The position numbers were made by a program, and so were the translations under genes. Positions 7,804-17,128 of a stretch of 64,000 bases of DNA are shown piece after piece (within the stretch, counting starts at the first letter, position 1; each line of letters opens with the position of its first letter). The notes under the pieces were generated by a model that saw nothing but the letters and a program-made list of their open reading frames with translations, did not search any database and was not told where the DNA came from. Source of the DNA: Xylanibacter rodentium (GTDB lineage Bacteria; Bacteroidota; Bacteroidia; Bacteroidales; Bacteroidaceae); NCBI RefSeq assembly GCF_013166575.1, contig NZ_JABKKE010000004.1, positions 1-64,000 of the forward strand, read 5' to 3'.

Positions 7804-8811
7804 TTAATCTTCATCATTTCCTTGGAAATATGTTTCCTCTAAACCTAAATTCTTTGACATTTTGTTGGAGAACAGGGCGAAACATATTTGGGTCATTTGT
7901 CTATAACCATCCCTTATGTTTTTAACATCATTGATGTTGTCAGAGGGTTCGCTTTTTTCTATGTAATCAAAAACCGTCGAACTTTCCGGAATACTGAAGT
8001 GCGCTTGAAATTCCACAGAAATACCCATAAGATAATTTAATGTCACACCAGATTCGTTGGTATATTTCCATATATGGGGTATGATTACTTTTCCATTACT
8101 GATTTCCTGGCTTGTAATCGTATAATTAAACATCAGATGGGGCATCCGGTCTTTATTGTCTGAAAAACTCACCACGGTTATGAAGTTCGGGGAAAATATC
8201 TTGTTGATGCTTTTCTGTACACCGGATATGAGGATATCCATAAGTGTCGTATTGTCTGTTGATGTAAAGTTTGATTTTAACGAAATCATGCCATCTGCAA
8301 TCGAAATCTTGTCTTTGTTCAATATCTCAAGCAGTTTGCGTACATCTGTATCATACTCATTGTAATCTTTAAGTTTCAACGTGGAGTTGACATCTACAAG
8401 AATGGAGTTGATACGGTGTTTCTTCATGTACTGAAGCATTTCAGACATGTATTTGACCGCTGCTTTTGATTCGTTACCCTTGTCTCTTTTATTGTATCTT
8501 TCAATTTCTTTATCCCATAGAATGTCACACAAGGCATTGACTTCTGTAACATGCTTTCCTGAAGGAAACTTCTCAAGATACTCTGTTACTGAAGGCATGT
8601 TGTGTTCTAGAATCTGAATTCTGATGTACATGACATCATCCAAATGCTTGCCGTCAGGATATTTTGATATATACCTATCACACATTACAAGGTTATGGGC
8701 TTCCTCAACCTTATTAAAAAACCTGATTTCTCTAAAATAAGGGAGATTGTAAACTACTATTGCAGTAATGATAACCGACACAATGCCTATTTTCCATTTC
8801 ATTATTACCAA
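7804..8811 (-). CDS. Membrane-anchored protein with TPR-like N-terminus
   Basis: 335 residues. One N-terminal membrane segment (IGIVSVIITAIVVYNL) is followed by two copies of a short helical repeat, YISKYPDGKHLDDV and YLEKFPSGKHVTEV. This 'Y..K.P.GKH...V' motif resembles TPR-type repeats in Bacteroidota envelope proteins. The remaining 220 residues have no recognised motif; a beta-rich segment lies around residues 200-270. Most of the protein would face the periplasm. The first in-frame M residues (1 and 4) are both possible starts. Position within the array suggests a structural or adaptor role, but this is inference. Confidence 0.6.
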   Translation of the reverse strand: MVIMKWKIGIVSVIITAIVVYNLPYFREIRFFNKVEEAHNLVMCDRYISKYPDGKHLDDVMYIRIQILEHNMPSVTEYLEKFPSGKHVTEVNALCDILWDKEIERYNKRDKGNESKAAVKYMSEMLQYMKKHRINSILVDVNSTLKLKDYNEYDTDVRKLLEILNKDKISIADGMISLKSNFTSTDNTTLMDILISGVQKSINKIFSPNFITVVSFSDNKDRMPHLMFNYTITSQEISNGKVIIPHIWKYTNESGVTLNYLMGISVEFQAHFSIPESSTVFDYIEKSEPSDNINDVKNIRDGYRQMTQICFALFSNKMSKNLGLEETYFQGNDED

Positions 8812-8886
8812 CCCTAATCCGTGTCGGGCGCAACTTTTAAATTTTACAGTTCTATATTCGAAAGTAACATTTATGCTTTCGTTATA

Positions 8887-9315
8887 TTAAATGTTTCTCA
8901 GCTTTCCTTCAACAACAACACTTTCATTTTGGAACAAGATGTCTGTCAGTTCCACAATATCCAATATCTTACATGCCTCTTCAATCTCGTTCAGGTGCAC
9001 TACAATGCCGTTGCCTTGTGTCTTCTCCACCATATTCCGGGCTGAGGATGAAGACAGAAATGTGAACAGGCCACCGATAATCATGTCTGTTCCCATACCG
9101 CCATCATATTTCAGATATACATCATGGCCTTCTATCCGTTCTACACTTATATTCAACCCTATGGTCTTTTCTATTTCACCAAGCAGCGGCACTTTAATAC
9201 TCACTTTGGTTTCCGCTTTCACTGTCCGCTCATTCATGACAGACAGTACCAACTCCCGTCCTGTCTTTGACATTGCGAGAGAATGGATTTCTGAAAAATT
9301 AATTAGTATTTTCAT
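8887..9315 (-). CDS. Conserved-looking small cytoplasmic protein, unknown
   Basis: 142 residues with no signal peptide. It begins with a beta-rich segment (ELVLSVMNERTVKAETKVSI, then VPLLGEIEKTIGLNISVERI) and contains the Gly/hydrophobic stretch GGMGTDMIIGGLFTFLSS, which might be a short amphipathic membrane-binding segment. It ends with a domain rich in Glu and Val. I do not recognise the family. It sits between the zinc-ribbon genes and the TPR-like membrane protein, on the same strand with a short gap either side. Confidence 0.55.
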   Translation of the reverse strand: MKILINFSEIHSLAMSKTGRELVLSVMNERTVKAETKVSIKVPLLGEIEKTIGLNISVERIEGHDVYLKYDGGMGTDMIIGGLFTFLSSSSARNMVEKTQGNGIVVHLNEIEEACKILDIVELTDILFQNESVVVEGKLRNI

Positions 9316-9381
9316 TATATATTATTTTTTCGTTATATTTTGCATAAAGTTTCAACATTGCTTTATGACATTATAGCATGT

Positions 9382-9585
9382 TCACCGTACTGTTTTCTGT
9401 GTAGTCATGTTACTGTTCTCGTTTTCCGGTTTTTCTACTGGTTTTTTGCCACAATTTGGACAGTAAACGGCTACCATCGGTAACGGACCGTATTGACATG
9501 CTGGGCAGACGATGACTCTTTTTCCACAACACATGCAGAATTTGCTTGACGTTGGAATTTCATTCTTACAATAGATACATTTCAT
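9382..9585 (-). CDS. Double zinc-ribbon miniprotein
   Basis: 67 residues with four zinc-knuckle pairs: CIYCKNE, CMCCGKR, CPACQYG and CPNCGKK. This is enough for two zinc ribbons, with a short polar tail. The ribbon type ('FCMCCGKR', 'YCPNCGKK') matches the ribbons at the N-termini of the 585- and 92-residue proteins of the array. Such stand-alone double ribbons usually mediate protein-protein contacts. A small but convincing gene. Confidence 0.65.
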   Translation of the reverse strand: MKCIYCKNEIPTSSKFCMCCGKRVIVCPACQYGPLPMVAVYCPNCGKKPVEKPENENSNMTTQKTVR

Positions 9586-9622
9586 GCACTTGTTTATTTA
9601 TTGTTTGCCATAACTGATTTGT

Positions 9623-11380
9623 TCACAAAACGGTATTCCATATTTTATACCCTTTAATTTCTGCGTTGTAAACATAATGGGAAATAACAGAAGAGAATAC
9701 ATACAATACTAAAGGTCCAAAGAATAATAATTCATTATCAGAATACTTATTTTGATTAGTCATAAATACAAATCCTAATATTATAACAAGAATAGCAGCC
9801 CCAAAGGCTTTTCTACATGCTTTTTCCCCATCAAATAGTATGCGATAGTAAAAATATAGGGTAAAAAGTGAAGATATCGAATATGCCCCAAAAGCTAAAA
9901 TTGATAATATGTAATATCCAATATAAAATTGGGCATGGCTGAATAAAGGAGAAAATGGTATTAATGAAACACAAATTACAGGCAGAAAGCAACTGAACCA
10001 AATAGCGTAGAAAATAGTTTTTCTAAGCCATTGCCATTTTGCTTTGTATGACCGTTCTATAGGAATATTGCAGTTTATGGTTGGAGTATCGTCTGTAACA
10101 GAAAAATCCCTCTTTCCTATTTCATATTCATATATAGATCCTATATAGAATTGTATTTTTGTAGGGCCATAAGGAAGTTTTCGGCAGATTATATCAGATG
10201 GAGGTATTTGTCCATCTTCTGTTGGTAAGAATGTTGATTCTGATGTTGATGAATATATTTCGTAATAACATGGGACTCCTTTATAATGATTTCTGTCAAA
10301 ATGAAATTCAACATCTTTCCATTTCCGTTCTAAAATCAAAACGTTTTTTTCTGTTTTGATTTTCTCTATGAAAGTTTGAGATTGAACATTAAACATGAAG
10401 TCATAAACCTCGTTTCTTGCCAAATATAGTTTTGCAGCAATATTGTTCTTATAGACAGATTTAATCGTTGATTTATTAAAGCGACATGTTATTTCGTCTG
10501 CATTTGTTTCTATTGTTGTCTTACACCAATGGATATCTAATGTTAGTGCCTTTTCAACAGAAACATGTTTTGTTATATGACCGTAACCATGACTGTCAGA
10601 GACAACGATACTGAAATCGTATTCTGCTTTAGGAAGGTGAATCTCAATAGTATTATCTGAGATTTTAACAGTATGATTGGTTTTCCATTTTTGAATATCA
10701 GAATTGTTTATTAGAAATTTTTCGATTTTGACGTCAGACTTAATTAATATAGGAAATGATTTTCGCAATGTGGATTCATCAAGCAAAGTTGAAGAACTGT
10801 CAAGATTCAGATTCTTCTTTTCTATTTTTCCATCCAAACTATACTCCAACACATATTTCCCATACGGTACGGAGAATACTTTATAACTTGTATTCTCTAT
10901 TATTATAGGTAAATTCATGTTTGGACCATATAGCTTAATTTGACATGGTGACGAGCATTGGGCGGCAATTCTTCCCCATTGCAATTCAAGTTTGTTGCAT
11001 ATACCAGTGTCGACAACCTTTTTATATACATGTCCGTCTCTTTCAAAAAGGACTTCAACTATTCCTTTTTCCTCAAAATCAAACACATGGCAGAATCCGA
11101 CTTTTCTGTAGCGAGTATGACGGGGATTTGTTGATATGGTTCGACATTCAGCACTTGACGATACTTCCAGTATAATTTTAGGCTTTGGTGATGGACGGTC
11201 AGACAGACTGGATCCACATTCTGAGCAGAAAACCGCATCATTGGGATTTTCGTGTTTGCATTTAGGACAAATTTTAATGCTTTTGTTTATAGAATGTTTT
11301 GATAGCTTTTCACCACATTCTGAGCAAAACACGGCATCATCGGGGTTTGAATGACGTTTACTGCAATACTTCGTATTCAT
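9623..11380 (-). CDS. Zinc-ribbon, beta-repeat, multi-pass membrane protein
   Basis: 585 residues. Residues 1-60 hold two zinc ribbons, each with the phrase NP(D/N)DAVFCSECG. A long AT-rich-coded middle (about 70-450) appears to be a string of beta-sandwich segments (for example YKVFSVPYGKYVLEYSLDGK and NHTVKISDNTIEIHLPKAEY). The C-terminal 130 residues contain four hydrophobic segments (TIFYAIWFSCFLPVICVSLI, FYIGYYILSILAFGAYSISS, AFGAAILVIILGFVFM, LLFFGPLVLYVFSSVIS). The ribbons therefore face the cytoplasm, as expected for a scaffold linking a soluble complex to the inner membrane. It starts inside the end of the upstream GrpE-like gene (23-bp overlap). No catalytic motif seen. Confidence 0.7.
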   Translation of the reverse strand: MNTKYCSKRHSNPDDAVFCSECGEKLSKHSINKSIKICPKCKHENPNDAVFCSECGSSLSDRPSPKPKIILEVSSSAECRTISTNPRHTRYRKVGFCHVFDFEEKGIVEVLFERDGHVYKKVVDTGICNKLELQWGRIAAQCSSPCQIKLYGPNMNLPIIIENTSYKVFSVPYGKYVLEYSLDGKIEKKNLNLDSSSTLLDESTLRKSFPILIKSDVKIEKFLINNSDIQKWKTNHTVKISDNTIEIHLPKAEYDFSIVVSDSHGYGHITKHVSVEKALTLDIHWCKTTIETNADEITCRFNKSTIKSVYKNNIAAKLYLARNEVYDFMFNVQSQTFIEKIKTEKNVLILERKWKDVEFHFDRNHYKGVPCYYEIYSSTSESTFLPTEDGQIPPSDIICRKLPYGPTKIQFYIGSIYEYEIGKRDFSVTDDTPTINCNIPIERSYKAKWQWLRKTIFYAIWFSCFLPVICVSLIPFSPLFSHAQFYIGYYILSILAFGAYSISSLFTLYFYYRILFDGEKACRKAFGAAILVIILGFVFMTNQNKYSDNELLFFGPLVLYVFSSVISHYVYNAEIKGYKIWNTVL

Positions 11381-11975
11381 TTTCTTCTTTTAGTTCAACA
11401 ATCGCTTTTATATGAATAGTGTCGTTCTGCAATACCCCAATTCTTACAGTTCGTTTTATATATCTATTATTATTGAAAGGTGAGAAAATGTTTGTTCTGT
11501 GTATTGCGAAATCGAATTTGTCATTCTCTTTAGGATTAATAGGAACACATCCGGCAAGAATGAGTTTCTCTATGAGTATGTTGGCAGCTTCATTGTATAT
11601 GTTTTTCTGGGCTTCATCAGATACTTTTGCCGCCTGATTGTCGTAGATCTCTATTGTTTGTACGATTTCCTTGATGAGCTTTTCCGTTGAAACATTACGG
11701 TCCTGGTCTTGCAATGGTGTTTGTGGCAGGTTTATGTCTTTTATATCATCATTTTTGCCAACACCATGCAGTGGGTCTGACGAGGTCGGATTATCACCAA
11801 TATCCCATGACTCAGGTTCTACTTTTGGGGCAGGAGACGGATTTTCATAATCGTCTTGGGATATTTTCAGAAGAAATTCTCCGCATCTTTTGCCTATCCA
11901 TCTCAGATTCGTGATTATTTCTTTCCCCAAATGATTTTTCTGTTTGCCAATGTCTTCGTTTTTATTCTTATCCAT
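11358..11975 (-). CDS. GrpE-like nucleotide-exchange-factor homologue (putative)
   Basis: 205 residues. The N-terminal 85 residues are a polar linker rich in Asp, Asn and Pro. A helical segment follows (TEKLIKEIVQTIEIYDNQAA, then EAANILIEKLILAGCVPINP), then a small beta domain in which FDFAIHRTNIF occupies the place of the GrpE 'FDP..HEAV' signature. GrpE proteins open the nucleotide cleft of Hsp70. An Hsp70-like ATPase lies two genes upstream, which strengthens the call. The helix is shorter than in housekeeping GrpE (about 190-200 residues), so it would be a dedicated partner rather than the cell's main exchange factor. The assignment is by pattern only; a profile search is decisive. Confidence 0.5.
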   Translation of the reverse strand: MDKNKNEDIGKQKNHLGKEIITNLRWIGKRCGEFLLKISQDDYENPSPAPKVEPESWDIGDNPTSSDPLHGVGKNDDIKDINLPQTPLQDQDRNVSTEKLIKEIVQTIEIYDNQAAKVSDEAQKNIYNEAANILIEKLILAGCVPINPKENDKFDFAIHRTNIFSPFNNNRYIKRTVRIGVLQNDTIHIKAIVELKEENEYEVLQ

Positions 11976-12109
11976 ATTGTTTGTATTGATTAAATGAGTA
12001 TGATAAACTTTTATTTGAATGTTTTATAATGAGTGGAGGCGGAATTTAAGAAAAGAGTTTTCGCAATCTTAAGTTATTGCCGGCAAGTCCACCATTCTCA
12101 TATTGGTTA

Positions 12110-12388
12110 TTAAAAAATTATTGCGAATATAACTCCAATTGTTTCAATGACTTTTATGACAGCTCCAAGGACAAAATAGCCTACAACTATAAGAACACCT
12201 ATAACTAATAAATTTCCCCAAAAACCGGTGGAGTTCGTTGTGTACGATTTTGATTCATGATGTGTAGGTGTTGTTTCCAAATCAGCTGGTTCCCTCAGTT
12301 CTGATGTCCTTTGATCGAGTTTTTCTCCACATTCAGCACAAAATACAGCATCATCCGGATTGTTGTGCCCTTTACTACAATGTTTCAT
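12110..12388 (-). CDS. Zinc-ribbon protein with one C-terminal membrane helix
   Basis: 92 residues. The N-terminal ribbon has a CSKGHNNPDDAVFCAECGEK sequence, near-identical to the ribbons of the 585-residue protein. After a polar linker there is one long hydrophobic segment (residues about 60-90, FWGNLLVIGVLIVVGYFVLG). It is a tail-anchored membrane protein with a cytosolic ribbon. Its ATG overlaps the stop of the upstream dynamin-like gene by 4 bp, so the two are probably translationally coupled, and it may tether that GTPase to the membrane (inference). Confidence 0.7.
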   Translation of the reverse strand: MKHCSKGHNNPDDAVFCAECGEKLDQRTSELREPADLETTPTHHESKSYTTNSTGFWGNLLVIGVLIVVGYFVLGAVIKVIETIGVIFAIIF

Positions 12389-13974
12389 AATTTATTTTTT
12401 ATAATTTGATTATATTTGTTTATCGCTTGGTGGACAATATGTTGTTTAATGGCATTTCGAATAAGAAATTCTCTACCTTGCCAAAAGTCCAAACGTTCTT
12501 GTGCAGTTGCCTTATCAATAACTTGGTAAGGTCCGAAAACAGTATTGAGTTCTTCGAATTCGTAATCCTTGAATAAGTCTTTGTTATTCCGTAGTAGTTG
12601 TAATGCCTGGAAATCGTCATCGGTTTGTTTTATTTCTACTAACAACATTTCAATCGGGGATTTTAAATCGTAGATAAGTCCGATTTCTATTCTCTTAATG
12701 TCATCCCTGTTTCTATGTCGTTTTTGCAGATATTCAACAAGCCCGGTTACCGCTGGATCATTGAATTGTTGAACGAATTGTATCCATTGCTCAAATTGAC
12801 AGTTCTCTTCCCTTAATTGGAATAAGCCAAAAGAGTGTACTTTCAATACAAGTTGATAAAGTTCATTCATAATCCTTGTACATCGTATAGTCTTGCTTCG
12901 GCTGAAGAAATAATCTTTCACAATGTGTTTCACATTGTCAATGTTGGCTATTTCATTCAGTTCTTTTAGTGATTCCTCAACCGTGTCTGCATAGTAAAGA
13001 CTATTGGCTATTGTGCGGAATATGCTCCAAGGTATATTGCCAAGCATCTCCTTACGGGATTCTATGGGAATGTCAGAAAAACGATCGGACATAAAGATGT
13101 CTCGGCCTTTCAACATCATACTGAAAGAACGTTTTTTTATGCTCTTTACCTGATTTTGCCATTGTGGGAACAGATGTGATTTTTCTTTCAACACCTCGTG
13201 TAGACCGGCAGAGACCGGTACTACTGTGCATAGTTGCTCTTTGAGACTATCTGCCAGATATTGTGATTGTTCATGCCTGTTTTCAAGCAGATTCATGTCA
13301 ATATCCACTTTTGACAATACACCGATGGCATTGATTGGAATGCAATCTTCTGTGCTGCTTTTGAAATCGTCTAAAAAAGATTTGTCATTGATGTTTGCGA
13401 CAGCTCCCATAAGATATACCACAGCATCTGCTTTAGAAGTACAATCGTGCGTTTGCCTTTTATGTTTCTCGCGCAAGTCGAAGTATCTTTCTGCGACATT
13501 CTGGTGGGCTTCAACTACAGCTCCTGTGCCAGGAGTATCAACCAATGTGAGCTCGCGGAGTAATGGATTTTCCACTTGATATTCCAAATAAGCGATTTTA
13601 GATGCTTTTGCAAGTGTGTCTGTGTCATGACCTTGCAGACTGTTCATGAAGTCAAGTGTTTCCAGTGTGAATGCTCCATCGTCCCATACCACTTTTACCG
13701 GTCTGTCTGGATCTTCCGGCTTGCCGTAGCAAAAACGGTTGATGGTGGCTGTTGTTTCTAAATCGCCTACTTTTGCAAGATTCTCACCGATTAAAGCATT
13801 CAAGAAAGAACTTTTCCCAGCTTTTACCTTTCCTGCAATAGCCAGTTCGCAGGGTTGGTGAAGACGGACTTTAAGGGCGGACAAACGTTCAAGATAACCT
13901 CGTCCAAGTGGAATTTCCTGAAACAAATCCCATGCTTTGTTTATGAGTTTTTCACTCTCTTCTATAGGATTCAA
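12385..13974 (-). CDS. Dynamin-like GTPase 1 (soluble)
   Basis: 529 residues of the dynamin-like superfamily. The G domain holds the P-loop GKVKAGKSS (48-56), a Thr-rich switch I (LETTATINRF), the G3 motif LVDTPGTG (144-151) and the G4 motif SKVD (221-224). The rest (about 300-529) is helical, as expected for a stalk/bundle. There is no membrane helix. Bacterial dynamin-like proteins bind and remodel membranes on GTP hydrolysis and often work as unequal pairs; the second member is at 15185-17101. The ATG overlaps the Hsp70-like stop by 4 bp, and the stop overlaps the zinc-ribbon gene by 4 bp, indicating a tightly coupled operon core. Confidence 0.85.
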   Translation of the reverse strand: MNPIEESEKLINKAWDLFQEIPLGRGYLERLSALKVRLHQPCELAIAGKVKAGKSSFLNALIGENLAKVGDLETTATINRFCYGKPEDPDRPVKVVWDDGAFTLETLDFMNSLQGHDTDTLAKASKIAYLEYQVENPLLRELTLVDTPGTGAVVEAHQNVAERYFDLREKHKRQTHDCTSKADAVVYLMGAVANINDKSFLDDFKSSTEDCIPINAIGVLSKVDIDMNLLENRHEQSQYLADSLKEQLCTVVPVSAGLHEVLKEKSHLFPQWQNQVKSIKKRSFSMMLKGRDIFMSDRFSDIPIESRKEMLGNIPWSIFRTIANSLYYADTVEESLKELNEIANIDNVKHIVKDYFFSRSKTIRCTRIMNELYQLVLKVHSFGLFQLREENCQFEQWIQFVQQFNDPAVTGLVEYLQKRHRNRDDIKRIEIGLIYDLKSPIEMLLVEIKQTDDDFQALQLLRNNKDLFKDYEFEELNTVFGPYQVIDKATAQERLDFWQGREFLIRNAIKQHIVHQAINKYNQIIKNKL

Positions 13975-15182
13975 AACTTACCGGTTTTTATAAAATTGTG
14001 TTTGCCGCAATAAATACAGAAATTATAACTACGAAGAATCTTCTTGCCATCATACATACAGTAGCACCATTCCTTCTCCGGATTGATTTCTATTGGGCTT
14101 ATTGCATAGCAGGATGCACCTAATGCAACGGCAATATCAGCATCGCCCGTTGTTCTGATATCTATATCTGGAATAGCAGCCTTCAGACTTTTCTCGACGA
14201 AAGGGATACAAGAACTCCCTCCTATTAAGAGTATGAAGTCAAGGGGCAATCTGTTGTTTTTTACATCGTCAGCAATCGCTTTTGTTAAATTGATAGTGCG
14301 CCGGATGGTGGGTTTAGCTATTTGTTCGAATTCATCTCTTGTCAGATCATATTTGAACTCTTTCGACATGTCTTGTGAGAATATGGAAATCGGTATCTTA
14401 TCTAAAGTAGAAAGCATCTCTTTCCATCCTCTACACCGAAAAAGCAAACCCAAATCTTTTTCTTCTGTATGATATCCATTGCCTATAATGGGCCTTGCCT
14501 TGTTTATTAAGAGTTCATACAGGGCATCATCTAAATTGTCCCCACCACAATGTGCATCACCGTTCGGTGGAAACGGGACGATAAAGTGTCCGTCTTGCTT
14601 AGTGACATAGGCCACGTCAAAAGTGCCTGCCCCCAAATCATAGACAAGCAATCCTTTCGTTTTGGACAAGTCGCTATGTCCCAAACAACGAAGATATCCT
14701 ATTGCTGCAGAAACCGGTTCAGGCAGAAGCTGTACGTTATTGAATCCTGCTGCTATTGCTGCAGTTTTGATTAGATCTTTTTTCCATTCTTCAAATTGGG
14801 CGGGATGTGTCAGTACAAGATTGTCGAAAATAATTGGTGAACAAGATTTCTCAGATTCAGTCTTTATGTGTTTTATTATTGTTGTGACAATTTCTCTGTG
14901 ACTATGACCGCATCTCTGACCGTTCACAGACAAGTTTGTTTTAATGCTTTTTATTGTAGTTTTCATGAAGTCTTCCATCAACTGGTCTTGTCCGGATATG
15001 GATATCTGTTTCAGATATTCTGTTACAGTATATCCGACAATGGTTTGGTTGTTGTAATAAGAAACCAATGACGGCATTTTGGTATCATGCCCGGGGAATT
15101 TCACTGCTTTAGGAGTGCCGTCGGACGTGATGTAAGACGCAGTGCTGAATGATGTACCAAAATCAATACCAAGTGTGCTCAT
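13971..15182 (-). CDS. Hsp70-family ATPase with C-terminal zinc ribbon in place of the substrate domain
   Basis: 403 residues. Actin/Hsp70 ATPase signatures are complete: phosphate-1 GIDFGTSFSTASYI (5-18), the Hsp70 region LPEPVSAAIGYL, phosphate-2 LLVYDLGAGTFDVAYV, and the adenosine motif LLIGGSSCIPFVEKSL. The protein ends about 35 residues after the nucleotide-binding domain, so the beta-sandwich substrate domain and lid of DnaK (about 640 residues) are absent. In their place is WCYCMYDGKK..FCIYCGKHN, a CXC/CXXC zinc-ribbon-like tail. It lies between the two dynamin-like GTPase genes, 2 bp after one stop and overlapping the other start. A switch-type ATPase acting on the GTPases, rather than a general foldase, is the likely role (inference). 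Confidence 0.85.
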   Translation of the reverse strand: MSTLGIDFGTSFSTASYITSDGTPKAVKFPGHDTKMPSLVSYYNNQTIVGYTVTEYLKQISISGQDQLMEDFMKTTIKSIKTNLSVNGQRCGHSHREIVTTIIKHIKTESEKSCSPIIFDNLVLTHPAQFEEWKKDLIKTAAIAAGFNNVQLLPEPVSAAIGYLRCLGHSDLSKTKGLLVYDLGAGTFDVAYVTKQDGHFIVPFPPNGDAHCGGDNLDDALYELLINKARPIIGNGYHTEEKDLGLLFRCRGWKEMLSTLDKIPISIFSQDMSKEFKYDLTRDEFEQIAKPTIRRTINLTKAIADDVKNNRLPLDFILLIGGSSCIPFVEKSLKAAIPDIDIRTTGDADIAVALGASCYAISPIEINPEKEWCYCMYDGKKILRSYNFCIYCGKHNFIKTGKF

Positions 15183-15184
15183 TG

Positions 15185-17101
15185 TTATGCTTTATTCGTT
15201 CTTATGAGGTTTTCCAATTTGGACAGAGTATTTCTGAGTTCCTTTAGTTTCGTATAAGCCGGATCCCATTTTTCCTTAATGGCTTCTTGTCGCGTGATTA
15301 GTGCTGCCCTTTGTGTATTGAGCAGAGTTATTTGCTCATTAATACGGTTTACCTCCTTTTGGGTAATGTCTAATTGTTCGTTATATATATTGCTTAAGAG
15401 ATTTTGGGCTTGTTTCAAATGTTTTTCTTTTGAATCTTCAAACAGACTTTTGGAAAGTTTGTCATCCTTGTTTATCGGGTTGCTTAGGACTTGATTGCGA
15501 AGAGATGACAGATTTGAATTCAGGTAACTTTTCAATTCCATTTTCATTCTATTTGTTCTTGCTGCGTTTCCTGTAAACCATCCGATAACGGCAGCTATTG
15601 GCAAAGCGAAAATCGTAAGAGATAAACCAACGACATTTGCTGCGAAGAACAGTGTAAGCCATCCGGCTTTTGTGTCGTTGAATACATCCAGGAATTTTCT
15701 TTTGGGTATGGAAAATGGAGGCAATGTATCCATTAAATTTGCTGTGTCACCATTGCGGTCTATAGTCATTTGTTCACGCGCATTTGATATTAATTTGACT
15801 ATCTTTGAAAAGCATTCTTCATTCAACCCTTGCCATGCTTGCATATATTCAGTCATTATCTTTTTGGGAAAGAGTTCGGCATAAGTTTTTGTTTCGTCAT
15901 AATCATTTAGGCTGTCTATTTCTTGCATCAGTTTGTTATATATGTCTGTTCCAGGGTTGAACAGAGCCATTGCTTTTGTTGAAAAGGCATTGACAATAGC
16001 ATTGACATCATTAATGATGCTTTTTTGTTCTTTCCCGTTGGGTCCCCATTTGCTTTGAAAATCAGCTTTTATTTGCTGCTTCTGTACGGATAAGGCATTT
16101 GCTTCATTTGGAGATCTCAATATTTTGTCTCTTTCTGCAACTTCTGCCATCACTTTGTTGTTATAGGCGTTGACAGCATTATAAGCAAAAACGTTTTTTG
16201 ATAAAGCAATGGTTGCTTCCAGCATGTTCAACAACTCTTTTTTCACGTTTTCGAAACTGCTTATATCGTAGAATAGTTCTCGTTCCTCTTTATCGTATGA
16301 ATCTGTATCGGAGACATCCTTGAGTAAAGCGCTTGACATGGGTAAAATGTTTATTTGGGTATTGCTGAGTTTTTCTGCAATACCTTTTTCCGTAAGTATT
16401 TCTGTATTACGCCTTATCTGTGTCTTGATATAATTACCGTCATAGTTGTCCTGCTTTGTCATTACTATCATGACATTGGAAGTGATATCTGTTATTTTTT
16501 CGAGATATGCAATTTCCGGCTCGGTTATTGGATTGGATGGGTCTAATATAAAGACAACAGCAGATGCTTTAGCCAAATGCCGTTCTGTCACTACAGCATG
16601 GTTGGCATAGAGAGCTCCCAGCCCCGGAGTGTCGACCAGAACTATAGACTTGGGCAGAAAAGGAATCGGAGTGTGAATTTCCATATAATCCACAATTTTA
16701 TCAAATGTGATAGGTTCCCCGTCTTTATCTATTCTGGCCTGTGAACCATATCTGTCAAGGTCTTCTCTGCCAACAGGCTCTTTTGTTCCATCAGTGTATA
16801 CCAAATAGTAGGATTCCGTGTCAGAGTTGATGATGCGAAAGGCTTGGGATGTGGCCACTCTCGTATCTACAGGTAGTATGTCTTTTCCTATTATGGCATT
16901 AATGAATGACGATTTGCCTTTCTTTACTTCACCGCATACAACAACATTGTAAATTCCGTTGTTGAGCATATCAAGAGCTATGTCCAAATCTTTGTCAGCA
17001 TTGGGAAAATCGTCTGTTTTTGAATATTCAATGACTTGGTTGCAAAGGGTTGTCATTTCCTTTCTGATTCTTGTGGCAAGGTCTTTTATCGTTTCGTTCA
17101 T
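15185..17101 (-). CDS. Dynamin-like GTPase 2 (membrane-inserted)
   Basis: 638 residues. The G domain has the P-loop GEVKKGKSS (57-65), switch I around VATSQAF, G3 VDTPGLG (156-162) and G4 TKQD (215-218). The middle is helical. At about 480-510 there is a hydrophobic hairpin (GWLTLFFAANVVGLSLTIFA..IGWFTGNAA) that would serve as the membrane paddle, followed by a C-terminal coiled coil (KEVNRINEQITLLNTQRAAL..). This is the organisation of membrane-inserting bacterial dynamins. It pairs with the soluble GTPase at 12385-13974, with the Hsp70-like gene in between. The spacing to the Hsp70 gene is 2 bp. Confidence 0.85.
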   Translation of the reverse strand: MNETIKDLATRIRKEMTTLCNQVIEYSKTDDFPNADKDLDIALDMLNNGIYNVVVCGEVKKGKSSFINAIIGKDILPVDTRVATSQAFRIINSDTESYYLVYTDGTKEPVGREDLDRYGSQARIDKDGEPITFDKIVDYMEIHTPIPFLPKSIVLVDTPGLGALYANHAVVTERHLAKASAVVFILDPSNPITEPEIAYLEKITDITSNVMIVMTKQDNYDGNYIKTQIRRNTEILTEKGIAEKLSNTQINILPMSSALLKDVSDTDSYDKEERELFYDISSFENVKKELLNMLEATIALSKNVFAYNAVNAYNNKVMAEVAERDKILRSPNEANALSVQKQQIKADFQSKWGPNGKEQKSIINDVNAIVNAFSTKAMALFNPGTDIYNKLMQEIDSLNDYDETKTYAELFPKKIMTEYMQAWQGLNEECFSKIVKLISNAREQMTIDRNGDTANLMDTLPPFSIPKRKFLDVFNDTKAGWLTLFFAANVVGLSLTIFALPIAAVIGWFTGNAARTNRMKMELKSYLNSNLSSLRNQVLSNPINKDDKLSKSLFEDSKEKHLKQAQNLLSNIYNEQLDITQKEVNRINEQITLLNTQRAALITRQEAIKEKWDPAYTKLKELRNTLSKLENLIRTNKA

Positions 17102-17128
17102 AAAATCAATCTGGTAATGGTTGTTGTA

